This document shows, one piece after another, positions 1 to 16,860 of a DNA stretch of 64,000 nucleotides (the stretch's first letter is position 1; the number at the start of each line of letters is the position of its first letter). The position numbers were made by a program, and so were the translations under genes. This stretch comes from Homarus americanus. Its lineage: Eukaryota > Arthropoda > Malacostraca > Decapoda > Nephropidae. The notes beneath the pieces were generated by a model, which saw only the letters and a list, made by a program, of their open reading frames with translations, was not told the origin of the DNA and did no database searches. The stretch lies in contig NW_024753828.1 of NCBI RefSeq assembly GCF_018991925.1, positions 2,404,014 to 2,468,013 on the forward strand, given 5' to 3'.

Positions 1-335
1 GAAATAAATGAGGGAATGGGTGAATTGAGGGAGAAGGTTCGAGAAACATAGGAAATGAGAGAGAGAAAGAGAAAACTGGAAAGGATATCCCAAGGGAAGG
101 GTAGGGTGGGACGGGCGATGAGAGGGAGAGTGGGGAGGGAGAGTGAGGCTGGGAGGAAGGAAGGGTGAGGAGGTAAGTGTTTTTTAGTTTAAAAAATGTA
201 TTGACAAAGCTTGGAGTACAGTTTGCCTATTCTTAGTAATTCAGTCAGGTCTTGACACTGAGGGTGGTATCACTTCTCACTGCCATGAAGGACAGAGGTT
301 CATACACAAAGAAATACATCATATTCAATAACAGA
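1..335. other. Purine-rich non-coding stretch
   Basis: The first 170 bases are strongly purine-biased (runs of GGGA and GAGAG) on the + strand, followed by ordinary AT-rich sequence. No coding signal or recognised repeat is seen. Confidence 0.5.
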
Positions 336-523
<188 letters not shown>

Positions 524-532
524 ATACGCATA

Positions 533-1625
533 CAGGTTGTACCTCTCTAGTCCGGCAACCTCGACCTTTATACATTTCAAAACGTTGTAGTCCTTCCAAA
601 ACTCTCGAGCGTTTTCTCACCTTCAGTAGCAGCAACAGCCTGAGCGGTCGTACGTAAATAATTAGCTTTAAAAGCTGCAATAGCACCTTGATCCATGGGT
701 TGGATGACAGAGGTAGTGTTAGGTGGAATGTAGACTACCTTAACATCAGGGTGCATGTCGTCCAGGTATGGTGGGTGTCCCGGAGCATTATCCAAAATTA
801 ACAAAATCTTGAAGGCAATCCCTTGTTGCAGACAATACTCCTTGGCTCGAGGAATGAAACAAGTCATGAACCAATCCTCAAACAGTACTAGGGTCATCCA
901 GGCTTTCTTGTTACTTCGATAAAACACTGGCAGTGTGTGCTTGCTGACATGTTTAAAAGCCCTTGGGTTCTCTGAATGATAGATCATGAAGGGCTTTATC
1001 TTGAAACCAGCTACATTCCCCCCAACAGAAGTGTAATTTGGTCCTTGAATGCCTTGAATCCTGGCATTGTTTTCGCCTCTTTGTGGATGTATGTCCGTTC
1101 AGGCATGCGCTTCCATAATAATCCAGTTTCATCCACATTGAATATTTGCTCAGGCAAATAATTTCCCTCCACGATCTAGCTCCTCCTTAAAAGCTTCGGT
1201 AGCACCAACATCAGCACTAGCAGCCTCTCCACTCACCTTTACATTATGTAAACTGTAGCGGTTCTTAAATCTGTTAAACCACCCATGACTTGCTCTGAAG
1301 ATTTGGTCGCACTCATCTCCTGCCTGCTCCTTCAGGCTTTCGAAAAGGCTTCTTGCCTTAGCCTGTAGGGTTAGAAGGCTAAAGGGTACACGCTTTTGTA
1401 TCTGGTCTTCCATCCATATCACAAGTAATTTTTCCATCTTATGAATGGGACAGTGTCTTTTTTTCGTTATTATAGTTCCCTTTATAGGTGCTGATCCTTT
1501 CACTACCTCACGAATATGTTCCTTGTCCTTCAAAATAGTAGATATGGTCGAGTGCGAGAAGCCTAGGTCGCGTGAAATGGTTGCTACAGTTTTCCATTTT
1601 CATACTGCATTATTATCTTCATTTT
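533..1625 (-). mobile_element. Tigger/pogo-type DNA transposon, degraded
   Basis: The left terminus starts CAGGTTGTACCTCTC directly after a TA (531-532), the expected target dinucleotide for the Tc1/mariner/pogo superfamily. The transposase relic inside is read from right to left. I could not find a matching inverted terminus to the right; GC-rich sequence to about 1870 may be its 5' non-coding part, so the right boundary is approximate. Confidence 0.75.
577..1625 (-). pseudogene. Tigger transposase, frameshifted
   Basis: This is the relic of a Tigger (pogo-group) transposase, which would bind its terminal repeats through CENP-B-like helix-turn-helix domains and catalyse cut-and-paste transposition with a DDE nuclease. 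Reading leftward, an N-terminal HTH piece (ETKMKIIMQYENGK) is followed by a frameshift near 1590, then GFSHSTISTILKDKEH and the second DNA-binding domain with SHGWFNRFKNRYSL (1150-1533). After another break comes the catalytic core (577-1138): the first Asp block, LLILDNAPGHP with the second Asp, and VIYIPPNTTSVIQPMDQG-like sequence seen here as VVYIPPNTTSVIQPMDQG. The C-terminus past about 570 is lost. At least three frame breaks make it non-functional. The family assignment is firm; the subfamily is not determined. Confidence 0.9.
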
Positions 1626-2559
1626 CGTCTCAAAAGTACACAGTACACAGCGATCAGTTGCGGATACAACAACAGCCAAACACCAACTAAGCGCTCACGC
1701 CGGGTGCTATACCCACGTTACCCGAGCCACACAACGCCTCGTGACGGGACGGAAACGTTTCGCCCAGAAAGACGCCATTTGAAAAAAATTTGGTACCTAT
1801 CTTATGGCGGTCGGAAAGGGTGGTCGCACTTGACTGAGGCAGGACGTAGGTGCAGGTGGTGAGGTAGTAAGTCGGGGAGTAGCTGTATAGTAATAACAAT
1901 TCATAATTCTTCATTTGTTCTGTATTTTGTTTATTTACCAATGTTTTATTCGCTTTTATTAAATGAATAATCTTTATATATAGTAATAACACAATACTTC
2001 TCGAGTTATCCGTATACATATGTGATTTCTATTCATGTAGTATAATAACTTATAATTTGTCACTAATACCAGCTACTGTTAGTGTTGAGGAAACGATTTG
2101 ATATTGGTGACTTAAATGGGTGTATCCACTGAAACGATAATAATACTGTGGGTTCTTAAACTACATTAGGTTAGGTTGATTGTAAGGTTAGGTTAGATTG
2201 CAGGGATGACCTAAAAAATTTAAGTATCCCTGCATCCCAAAACCGTGGAGGAATTGCAATTTTTGGATATGTTAGCCATTTGATGTACTGTATAGAACTT
2301 GGGTCTGCCTACCTAATCATTCACCGAAGAAATTTCAAACATGATTGCCAGGCTTATTTTTATCTCCCACTGAGTTCTCTCTCACTATCCCCATTCTTGA
2401 AAAATTAATTTGTCTTCCAATTAAAAGCTAGGACAAAGTTCAAACTATCTAATGACTTTTAAGAAACTAATGTTAGGTGAGCCTAAGTATTTGGCCAACC
2501 TAATTCCACTGACTGCACATTCGAAATGAATTTGTGTAGTGGTGATCCTTCACACCTTC
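1626..2559. other. AT-rich spacer, no gene seen
   Basis: The left part (to about 1870) is GC-richer and may be the Tigger 5' non-coding end; the rest is AT-rich. The only feature noted is a short run of TTAGG-type units at 2166-2196. Confidence 0.4.
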
Positions 2560-3010
2560 AGGACCCCAGAGCAATAAGAACAAGAATGGAGTAAACTGCA
2601 GCAGGCCATTGGCCCTACTCATCCACTATATTTCTAAACCAGTGTTATCTATCTCACACCTAAATTAAATTTTTCTAATTTAAAACCATTGCTACTGAGT
2701 TCACTCCTTGTTGGATAGTTTAAGCACTTTTGTTTAACCCTGACTTCCATTTATTCAACTTGGTCATATTTCTCCTCATTCCCGTGTCTCGAGGGAGTGC
2801 AAATTCAGATGCTTTAATCTGTCCCGATACTCAAGGATCTTAGTGCCCTGATTAGTCTTGTCGCCTCCTCTGAATGCTTTCTAGGGATTATCCATTCTGT
2901 AGTACTGTGACCAAATCTGAACGCGGTAATCCAAGTGAGGTCTCACAGGCTCAAGATATACCATACAGTAGTTTTAGCGTAACCTTGATAGTCTTGTAAC
3001 TAATATTCCT
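2560..3010 (-). mobile_element. CR1/L2-type LINE 3' fragment
   Basis: Reading leftward and changing frame, the conceptual translation gives VRPHLDYRVQIWSQYYR and then EYRDRLKHLNLHSLE. These match the conserved segment just after the reverse transcriptase of CR1/L2-clade LINEs (normally LVRPHLEYAVQ.WSP..., ..RL..LNL.SLE.RR). Many stops and frame changes are present, and only about 450 bp of the 3' part remains. Confidence 0.75.
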
Positions 3011-3027
3011 TTGTATGAACCCAAGTA

Positions 3028-3348
3028 CAGTCAGTCCTCGACTTACGACGGGGTAGGGACCACGACCAGGTCATAAGGCAATTGGTGCATTAAGTCAAAA
3101 ATTTCGAAAATAATACATAGAAAATCTAAAATGGGTGTCTCTTTTTTCTTCTCAGCACCACAAGAACTCTCACTTTTTATGCTTGCCAGCCATTTAAAGG
3201 AATTACAAATGAAAATTTTGTGGTCAGTACGAGCGATCACTAACATCGAACTCGAAAATATGTAATTTGAAAAATATTTTACACGACTGCAGCGGTCGTA
3301 TGTCCGGGTGGTCGTAAGTTGAGTAGGTCGTAAGTTGAGGAGTACCTG
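3028..3348. mobile_element. MITE family A, TA-flanked (321 bp)
   Basis: Imperfect terminal inverted repeats: left CAGTCAGTCCTCGACTTACG, right end reverse-complemented CAGGTACTCCTCAACTTACG. Both ends abut TA (3026-3027 and 3349-3350). No coding capacity. Related sequence ends at 50232, and a related terminus lies near 30630-30690. Confidence 0.85.
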
Positions 3349-3484
3349 TACTGTACTGTACTTTGTTAGCCTTGTTTCAAGCAAATGCAGGTATATATTG
3401 CTGTCTTGGTTTCAGATTCCTGTTTATCATTATACTCCTAAATCTTTCTCAGTCGGATTTCTCTATAACGTTGTTCATCTGATA

Positions 3485-4879
3485 TAGTGGTCCCTCGGTT
3501 AATGAACTCAATTCATTCCAGAGGGTTGTTCGTTAACCGAAACCATTGTTTCATTGGGATATTGGGTAATTGGTTCCAGCTCACAGAAAAGTATATACAA
3601 AGTAAACCCAAAAATGCATAAAGTCAGAAACACTCCTAAAATTCCCCTAAATCGCCCTTAAATCACTATATATATCGTACATATACCGTACATTAGAACT
3701 CGTAAATCACTACTGTAATGTGATACAGGTGATTAATTTTATCTCTTTTGCAAAATATATGAGGTTTATATTTAAATTATTCGCTGTCTTGTAACGATTC
3801 CAGCAATGCAAATTATATTCTCCTAGCTTTAGTCTGAGAGATATTATATAAGATAAACACTTTAAAGCCTAATGAAAACACCAAACTTTTGTCTGGGAAG
3901 ACCAGGGTAGGGAGGGAGCGTGGGAAGAGGGGAGGGGTGAGTTGTACTTTGACAGTTAGGGGGAAGGTCTGGTGAAGTACAGTATTTAATTTATTTATTT
4001 ATGTTGTTGCTCATAAGATTGTATATAAATAACCGGTCAGAATATAATTTACATTGCTGGAATTCTTATAAGATAGTGATTAATTTGAATATAAACAAGC
4101 TATAATTTGCTGTCTTGCAAGGATTCCAGCAATACAAATTATATTCTCCTAACTTTAGTCTGAGATATTATATATGATTAAAACTGTAAGCCTAGTGAAA
4201 ATCCCCAAACGTTTCTCTGGAAGGTGGGCGGTAGGGAGGGAGGGGTGGGTGACAGTGACATGTTTGACAGTTGGCACCTGTGGTGTGAAGTATTTAATTG
4301 TTAATTTATGTCCATTAGATTGAGTTTTTGTTTTTTGCTTATAAAATTTAATAGAAGTGACTGGGGTGAATTTAATTTGCATTGCTGGAATTCTTATAAG
4401 ATAGTGATTAATTTGAATGTAAACATGCCATAGTTTGCGCTAAACAAAAATTTTAGTAATCATTTTGTACATTATTCTGATTACATATACAGTTCAGCTT
4501 TGCCCTTAGGACAGTGTGTGCATGTAAATGAGTTTCAATAAATGAATAAATTTACATATATGAGCCAAAAATAGTTGAAAAACTTTATGTAGACATAGCT
4601 TGGATGGCTAAATTTTAGAATGACCAATAATTTTAATGTAAAAATGCACAAATATTAAAGAGCACAATTTTCTTGATATTTACTCCAATGAAAACGAATG
4701 TAAACATAGAAGAGATTACTGAATTGGGTGAGTACCTCCTCAGCTTATCAGCTGATGTTCAAAACAAAACGTGATTTTCGTATGGATTTCGTTAATCAAA
4801 TTTTTTTTGTCAACCGAATTGAAGATTCTTATGGAAGGTAATTCGTTAACTGAGGCGTTTGTTAACCGAGAGATCACTG
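3485..4879. mobile_element. Non-autonomous Tigger-like element, TGGTCCCTCGGTTAA termini
   Basis: The left end TAGTGGTCCCTCGGTTAATG and a right end whose reverse complement begins CAGTGATCTCTCGGTTAAC are flanked by TA. The interior carries two diverged tandem copies of a roughly 320 bp block (about 3785-4090 and 4110-4430) that begins near GATTCCAGCAATNCAAATTA. The same block recurs outside any complete element at 49530-49960. No open transposase is visible. A second element with the same termini lies at 32043-32895. Confidence 0.8.
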
Positions 4880-4881
4880 TA

Positions 4882-5588
4882 TTTGGTTTCTCTTTTTTCA
4901 TCTAGGCTAAATGTTTTACATTTTTCCACATTCTGAAGTCTGACTTTTTAATATTTCGAGCACTAGTGAATTCTTTAGAAAACCTGGCGCCTCTGAGAAA
5001 CAAAAGACCAGCAATTATTATTACTGTATTATTAGAGGAAACGTCTTTTTTGTTTTGCAAAACATCACGACTACTGTATAACAGTAGCTGTTCCTATAAA
5101 TGAAGCAGTTACTGGGAAGCATTCATTTGTATATGAAATGCCCAGGTCAACATTGAGAATGGCTTTGCCAGATGGATATAGATTAGTGTTCAAAATGAAA
5201 AATATCACCACAATAATATAAACTAGAATTGCAAATTCTCATCTTTTGGGTGGTTTCTTGAGTTAAGAAATGTTATCTTAAGACTGAGTCAGATATTTTT
5301 GCGTTTATAGATGGCAGAGCCTCTTGCTAATGTGAAACAAATTCCCATTTGGATAGATTAGGCCCCTAAATAAACCTTCACTTCTTTTGAACAACTATTA
5401 TAATGTTTCCCAATTAACAGCCAGGCACAGGGAAGGAGGGGTAAGTGATGTATCAGAAGGATTAAGCGATTCATCTTTGCTGACATTGGGAATTTTCTTT
5501 TGGGGACTCCTGGACCTCTTGCAAATCATTCCTCATTTAATATCTTGTTACACAGGGTATCATCTCACAACCAATGTCTTATTTCCAG
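4882..5588. other. AT-rich sequence upstream of TMEM258 exon
   Basis: No repeat termini or convincing exon recognised. By position it is probably intron 1 or 5' flank of TMEM258; the first exon of that gene was not identified. Confidence 0.35.
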
Positions 5589-11369
<5,781 letters not shown>

Positions 11370-11424
11370 AGATGGAGAAGAGTTTGTCAAAGATATAACA
11401 ACTTTTGAAAGATGAATTTTAAAG
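11370..11424 (+). other. TMEM258 3'UTR, possible exon end
   Basis: Fifty-five bases after the stop codon a good donor (TTTTAAAG/GTAAGA) occurs, so the 3'UTR may be spliced. The alternative is read-through to an unspliced poly(A) site. Confidence 0.4.
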
Positions 11425-11503
11425 GTAAGACTTGCTTATTTGAATCATTTGCATTTTATGTCCTTGATTATTTATTAGGAACTGAAATGAAAAATTATAT
11501 AGA

Positions 11504-11823
11504 CAGGGGCAGATCCAGGTGGGGTCCTAGGGGTCCAGACCCCCTCTTTTCCTCAGAAAATTCCAATACTTTTCTCTAATGCATAACAGTATTGTACTCC
11601 GGCATTTTTGTATAATAAAAAGTAATTACTATTGACCTCATAATATCTTATCATATGAAGTGTACAGTACATGGCTACAAAATGCCCATGATATTGATCA
11701 GATTTAAAACAAAGTCGGGAGGGGGGCTCCCAGTTGGGTGAGCTTACTGTGCTCACCATGTTCCCCACCCACAACTTCTTGGAATCCCCCCCCCCTCTTT
11801 TGATATTCCTGGATCTGCCCCTG
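11504..11823. mobile_element. MITE, probably hAT-type, 320 bp
   Basis: Near-perfect terminal inverted repeats: left CAGGGGCAGATCCAGGTG and right CCTGGATCTGCCCCTG. CAGGGGC termini suggest hAT, but I see no 8-bp target duplication (flanks TATATAGA and GATGCCCT). No coding capacity. Confidence 0.75.
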
Positions 11824-11870
11824 GATGCCCTGAATCATAGATGGTAGACAGTAGTCGTAGTATTTTGTGT

Positions 11871-11931
11871 GCTGCTTTGTCAGACATAGTCTAATCAGAT
11901 GCTGCTTTGTCAGACATAGTCTAATCAGACC
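11871..11931. repeat. Tandem duplication, unit about 30 bp, two copies
   Basis: The unit beginning GCTGCTTTGTCAGACATAGT occurs twice in direct succession, essentially identical, pointing to a recent duplication. Confidence 0.85.
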
Positions 11932-12149
11932 TATAGCCCCTAGGATACCATCATACCACTGTCCCATGAGGGTCTTGGTGTGATAGGGAGAGAATGGTGG
12001 TTAGTGTATCCAGAATGGATTAACAAAGTGACATTATTTGGCATTATTGGGAGTCTGTCCTTCAGACAACCTCTCAGTATGCCTCCTAGCTATTGGCTCT
12101 GCCAGAAAAAAGATTTTCAGGATCAATCCTGTTTTTCCCATACATTGTA

Positions 12150-12975
12150 CAGTGGAGTCTCAATAATTCACAAAATACAAATTTGAGAGTGCTGTACCTC
12201 TATTACAATGTCTTTTATAATTTTGGGGTCACATAATCATAATTTGCAGCCAAGCGCTGACTGCCCCAGAATTTGTTTACATAAGAAACCATAATAGTTT
12301 TGGAAATATTATTTCAATCGTTTAATTTGCCTTGGAAGTAAAGAAAATATAATATGAATGCTGCTTCAATGCTCTAATGTGACTTAAAACTGAAGAAAAT
12401 ACAGGATAATATAAAACTATAAAATAAGAATTATGAAAAGAATTGGATTTCCCGGCCCATAACATGCTTCAGCCATTAAGATGCACCATAATATAATTAA
12501 GGTTATTTTGAGGAAAAAATTGCTTAAGACATTACAGCTATCCCTCATTTATCATTAATCCACCAAACGTGAATTCGGTTGTGGAAAAATCAGTATAATA
12601 CTGTACTCTAATGTGGCTTAGAAGTAAAGAAAAGAAAGTACAAAACTATAAAATAAGAAAAATGAACATGTGTTGGAACAGTGGGCTATAACTGTGTAGT
12701 CGATTAGCCACCCAGTTATGCTGGGTGACTGCCCAGTTGAACTGTGTCGTGTCACCTTCAAGGTAAGGCACTTTCTGCCTATCCGATTGTACTTGGGTTT
12801 AAATTGAAAATATTTATCAAATAATGTACAGTACAGTATATTAAATTATTAATAGTGCTTAGAGGAAATATTAGGGTGTTTTAACACATTGGGGCCCGGG
12901 TCTAACCAGGTTTCTCAAATATCCAGAAAAAAGTTGTTGATTATTGGAAATGCCCATTATTGAAAGGGTTTACTG
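12150..12975. mobile_element. TA-flanked pogo-like non-autonomous element
   Basis: Left end CAGTGGAGTCTCAATAATTC, right end reverse-complemented CAGTAAACCCTTTCAATAAT, both next to TA. Inside, a block beginning near TCTAATGTGACTTA (about 12372) recurs near 12608. No open reading frame of note. Confidence 0.7.
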
Positions 12976-13126
12976 TATGCACTGACACTAGAGAAAAATG
13001 TAAGACTTCATCTTTTCCATTGTAATTTTTTTCAAATTTAACTTAAGTCAAAGGTTACCTCACAGGCAAGCTTACACAATTATTGAGATTTTCGTAGATG
13101 TTGTGTTGCCATTATACAGCGATGTC

Positions 13127-13340
13127 TGTTAGCTGGAACAATTGGTGCAGAGCACTTCTGGGAATGAGAGATTTCCGGCTAACAAGGCGACTCAAAGCCG
13201 ACCAAAAAACCTCATCCTTGGAATTTTCCAGGTAACGGAAAAATTTTCGTGGAAGTTCCAGAAAATGCGCATTACATCATTTCTCAAACCACCTGTCCGA
13301 AAAAGCCGATTGTCCGTATCTTCCGGCGAATCTACTAAAT
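13127..13340. mobile_element. Degraded MITE-like fragment
   Basis: Sequence with CCGATTGTCCG and TTCCGGCGAAT motifs is related to the better-preserved element at 22767-23210. Boundaries are not defined. Confidence 0.45.
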
Positions 13341-13649
13341 GTATAAAAACGGTGAATAATGATAAAAAAAATAATAATAAATACAGTACCATATTTTATG
13401 GCATATACCCTCTAAGAGGCATCCCCCATTTTAGCAGGGGACTATTTAGGAACACACTTTTGTGTGTATTTTTCTCCTGTAGCCATAGTTGTTTTCAAAT
13501 AATATATACAGTACCAGGAAGTGATGAATAAATAAAAATAATAATAATAACTTATCAACAATAAATACTGTATTGCCAAATCAGAAAATAAAAGCAAATT
13601 GAAAGTTTAACACAGTTACCATTTGTGTACACTCACTGCTTCCCCATAG

Positions 13650-13940
13650 TAACGAAGTCAGCTGGGATGCCGATTCCTTAGCAACGCTCCCCCACACACA
13701 CACACTTTTCGCCTCCTCCTGCTCCCCCCACACACGATGTCGATTCCCTAATAACACCCCTCCACACACACGACGCCAATTCCCTAGTAACGCTCCCCCC
13801 CTACACACAATTCCTAATGCGCTCCCCCTACACACACACGATGCCAATTCCTAATGCGCTCCCACCCAATTCCCTATGCTCCCCCACCACGACGCCAATT
13901 CCCTAGCCCCCCACCGATGCCAATTCCCTAGTAATGCTCC
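13650..13940. repeat. GC-rich minisatellite, left block
   Basis: Tandem units of about 35-40 bp with core CGACGCCAATTCCCTAGTAA followed by GCTCCCCC and a CA run; lengths and spacers vary. The array is split by a hAT element at 13941 and continues at 15148. Confidence 0.85.
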
Positions 13941-15147
13941 CAGGGCCGGATTCAGGAGTGGTTCAAAGTGGGCAGCTGCCCAGGGGCCTCCACATATTAC
14001 AATATTTTATTTATTTGTTTATTCATTTGGATTATTTTTATTTTCATTCTTTAAAATTCATGTTTATCTATTCCATCACGTAAAACTATGTTCAGCAAGA
14101 AGCGTGATAGAAATTAGGCTAGCTACTCCTTGAAATTCATGAATACCTAGTTTTCCTATGAACCGTATATTTTTAATGAATGCTATTGTTTGTGTTGCTA
14201 ATAATATATTTAGAATTCCACAAACATATATTGATTAAAACTGAACTACATGGAATAACGAAATTGAGATTAAAAAAAACAAATAAAATATTTTTTCATT
14301 ATCACTACCATTACGAATGCCATCAGGGCGCTGTGTTTGTTGACAGTCGGTCGGAGGGGGTTGGGTCATGTAGTATCTGCACATCGGTTGTCATGTGTCT
14401 GTCGATTAAAGAGGAGACTTGCATCGCCCATGATTCGTGAACTTCCCACGAGTAGACATAAACATGTCTTGCAGATGTAAAATGAGAGAGAGAATTGTCG
14501 TGTGCTTATTGAGTGAAGTCGTTGCCGCTCAGTGATGAATGATCTTGTCAGTTGTCATTTCCTAGAACATGTCTTGCAAATGTTTTACTATTGGATGCAA
14601 AACTTCAATTTTATTTATAGTTGAGTTAATACTTATTCTGAATCTACCTGACCTTGGATTTAAAGAAGCCTATACATGCATTCTTGGACAGAACCATTAT
14701 TTGAGTAGAGGTTTATCTGATTAATAATGCAAAGAATCATCTCTCTGTAATAACTAATATATTCTTTTCTGTGAAGTCTCTTGAAAATTTTTGACATGTG
14801 CGGTAGTAGCTATATCAGGGCTGGTCGACTTGAGACCACATGAATGACTCCAGTCATGTCTCACTTTTGTGTGTGTGTGTTGGGAATTTGTACACTCAAT
14901 AAATATACAGTTAATTAAAAATTTCTCAATGTTCTAATTTCCTCAATATAACTGCATACGGCTTCAAAATTCTCCAAAGAAGTGTTCAAATTTCAAAATT
15001 TTCCCAGGGGGGCTTACAGCGTCGCCCGGAACTCCCAGATGTTTAGGCTCGCTTCACTCGCCACCCCACCCTCTTGGGTAGTTATAATGAGGGGGACCTC
15101 CACAAAGAGGCTGCCCATGGGCCTCCACAGGTCTAAATCCGGCACTG
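13941..15147. mobile_element. Non-autonomous hAT element with perfect 8-bp target duplication
   Basis: The left terminus CAGGGCCGGATTCAGGAG and right terminus (reverse complement CAGTGCCGGATTTAGACC) are typical hAT inverted repeats. The flanking octamer AATGCTCC is present at 13933-13940 and 15148-15155. Subterminal segments share CTGCCC and GGGCCTCCACA. No transposase frame is seen over 1207 bp. It inserted into the minisatellite, so the array predates it. Confidence 0.93.
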
Positions 15148-15345
15148 AATGCTCCCTCCCACACACACACAAAGACGCCAATTCCCTAGTGATGCTCCCC
15201 CCCACACACACGACGCCAATTCCCTAGTAATGCTCCCCCCACACACGCACACGATGCCAATTCCCTGGTAACGCCCCCCCTTCCCCCCCCACACACACAC
15301 ACACACTTTTGGCCTCCTCCTGCTCCCCCACTGAGCCTGCCAGCT
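15148..15345. repeat. GC-rich minisatellite, right block
   Basis: Continuation of the array after the hAT insertion, with the same GACGCCAATTCCCTAGT core and CA runs. It leads into a dispersed family containing TTTGTGTTTGCCCTTAGGAC (about 15375-15395). Confidence 0.85.
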
Positions 15346-16660
15346 AACTCGTGTGCAAAGAAATATATATTCCCTTTGTGTTTGCCCTTAGGACAATTAT
15401 TTCTTTTACCAGTACGTATTGTGTGTGTGGTTACAAATAAATAATAATGGGAAAATCCTCTTGCAATTGGAAACAAGACACAAAATATATTGAAATGTAG
15501 AAAAACGCGAGTCTACCCTCAAGTCAACTCCGTGCTTTGTTATTAAAGTTGGGTTGCCATATGACAATTTTTTCCTAAAATTAGTCAAGAACGAATGGCA
15601 TTTGAGTGCCAGCTGGGTTGATACGTAGATCAAACTTACAGAATTAATTTTGTAGCCATCTAGCAAACCCAACATGAAGAATGTCGGTAATTGCGGTGTA
15701 ATACTGCCATGATTAATCACTAATTTATCGGTAAATCCAATGAAATATGGCAGGGATTGAGGAGAGTTTAACAGCAGACAACCCTAAATAACAAAAGCAA
15801 GCAGTCACTCCCCTTATTGCTCCCTTTGGTGACAGGCTTAGTGATAAACAAATTATATAAACCATGCATTTTCTGACAATAACATAGTATCATTACTAGT
15901 GAATGAATTAATATTCCCACAAACAACGATTGACAACTCTGTTATAAAAAATAGATTAACGCTCACCATTCCATGTTGTATAGCACGTTACCCTCTCCCC
16001 TGCCACTAATGGATATCATGATGAAAATGATGACTGATGATGAAGGCAGGGGAGTTATAAGTGCTCATCTGCTTCAGAAGAGGAGAGCGTAGGGAGGTCG
16101 GAGCTTGGGGCTGCAGGAGGGTGGTCGTCCATGTTGGAATCAGAGTTAGGAGGAAGAGGTGCACGAACAGGAGGCTCTCTTGCAGTTGTAAAAGGTGTAG
16201 GACTTGGAGTGGAATAAGGCACGAAGAACATGGTGATTGGAGGCTGGGCTACCTGGTGTGTGAGTTCCTTCATTATTTCCCTGTAAGGAAGCAGGAGCTT
16301 CTCCAGCCCTCTCTTGAAGTTGACTGATCTCTCGATAGAGGGATCGATCTCGAAAAACATGTCCATGAGTGCCAGCTCTTCCTCAGCGTGACCCAGGAGT
16401 TCTTCTTGCACCTCTTCCTCCTGAGGGTTGGTGAACCCCTCACCTCCCACTTGACGAGCAAGCTGGACGATGTGCTGCACATCCTGGTTGACTGTGGGGG
16501 AAGCCAGCAGTCGTTCACCACATCTGGCTCCCCGTGCACGAAAATGACGCCAACTTTAAATTTACCCGTGGACATTCTTGGATACATCCAGGGTGTCATC
16601 AGCATATAATAGGCTACAAATTGTAGGGGCATGCTGTGCCTTTTGAAAGGCTTAATATAG
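15346..16660 (-). mobile_element. Tigger-type element remnant (family M)
   Basis: Left-side sequence (TTGCCCTTAGGACAATTATT, AATAATAATGGGAAAATCCTC, GTCTACCCTCAAGTC) recurs at 46290-46500 and partly at 33120-33240 and 37080-37200. Right-side sequence (ACATTCTTGGATACATCCAG, GGGTGTCATC) recurs at 33010-33060 and 46580-46625. A transposase C-terminal fragment lies between them. Exact termini are unclear. Confidence 0.6.
16055..16510 (-). pseudogene. Tigger transposase C-terminal fragment
   Basis: Read leftward, the frame around 16060-16480 gives DVQHIVQLARQVGGEG, then a Glu-rich stretch with EVQEELLGHAEEELALMDMF, and ends in a Pro/Ser-rich acidic tail with a stop near 16055. Tigger and jerky-type transposases end in a comparable region (an acidic segment with LL.SH.EEL followed by a variable tail), downstream of the DDE core. 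No catalytic core is attached, and the family link rests on this C-terminal similarity alone. It might otherwise be an anonymous ORF, but its position between conserved flanks of a dispersed repeat supports a transposon origin. Confidence 0.55.
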
Positions 16661-16771
16661 CACACTATTTATGAGTCTAAATTGAATCCCATTTTGGTTG
16701 TTTCTTAGCAACATTTATTAGTATGAAGATGAAAAGTTGTGCAGCTGAATAAAAGTAATTTTGTTTTTCAG

Positions 16772-16860
16772 GAACCAGTGCATTCCACCGTCTTGAGTTT
16801 CATGGTGTCTAAAATAAAGGATTATACTTTTCATATGATTGTATCATTAATCAAGTGATC
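16772..16860 (+). other. Candidate 3'-terminal non-coding exon of TMEM258
   Basis: A strong acceptor (AATTTTGTTTTTCAG at 16757-16771) precedes about 40 bases and an AATAAA at 16813-16818. It could be the splice partner of the donor at 11425, giving a 3'UTR intron of about 5.3 kb. Purely inferred from signals. Confidence 0.3.

Noticed and set aside
13581..13847. Gly/Cys-rich minus-strand reading frame over the minisatellite
   Set aside because: It is a translation of tandem GC-rich repeats, with periodicity from the DNA unit and not from a protein.
16273..16665. Longer overlapping minus-strand frame across the Tigger C-terminal region
   Set aside because: It is a shadow frame. The overlapping frame carries the Glu-rich Tigger-like tail.
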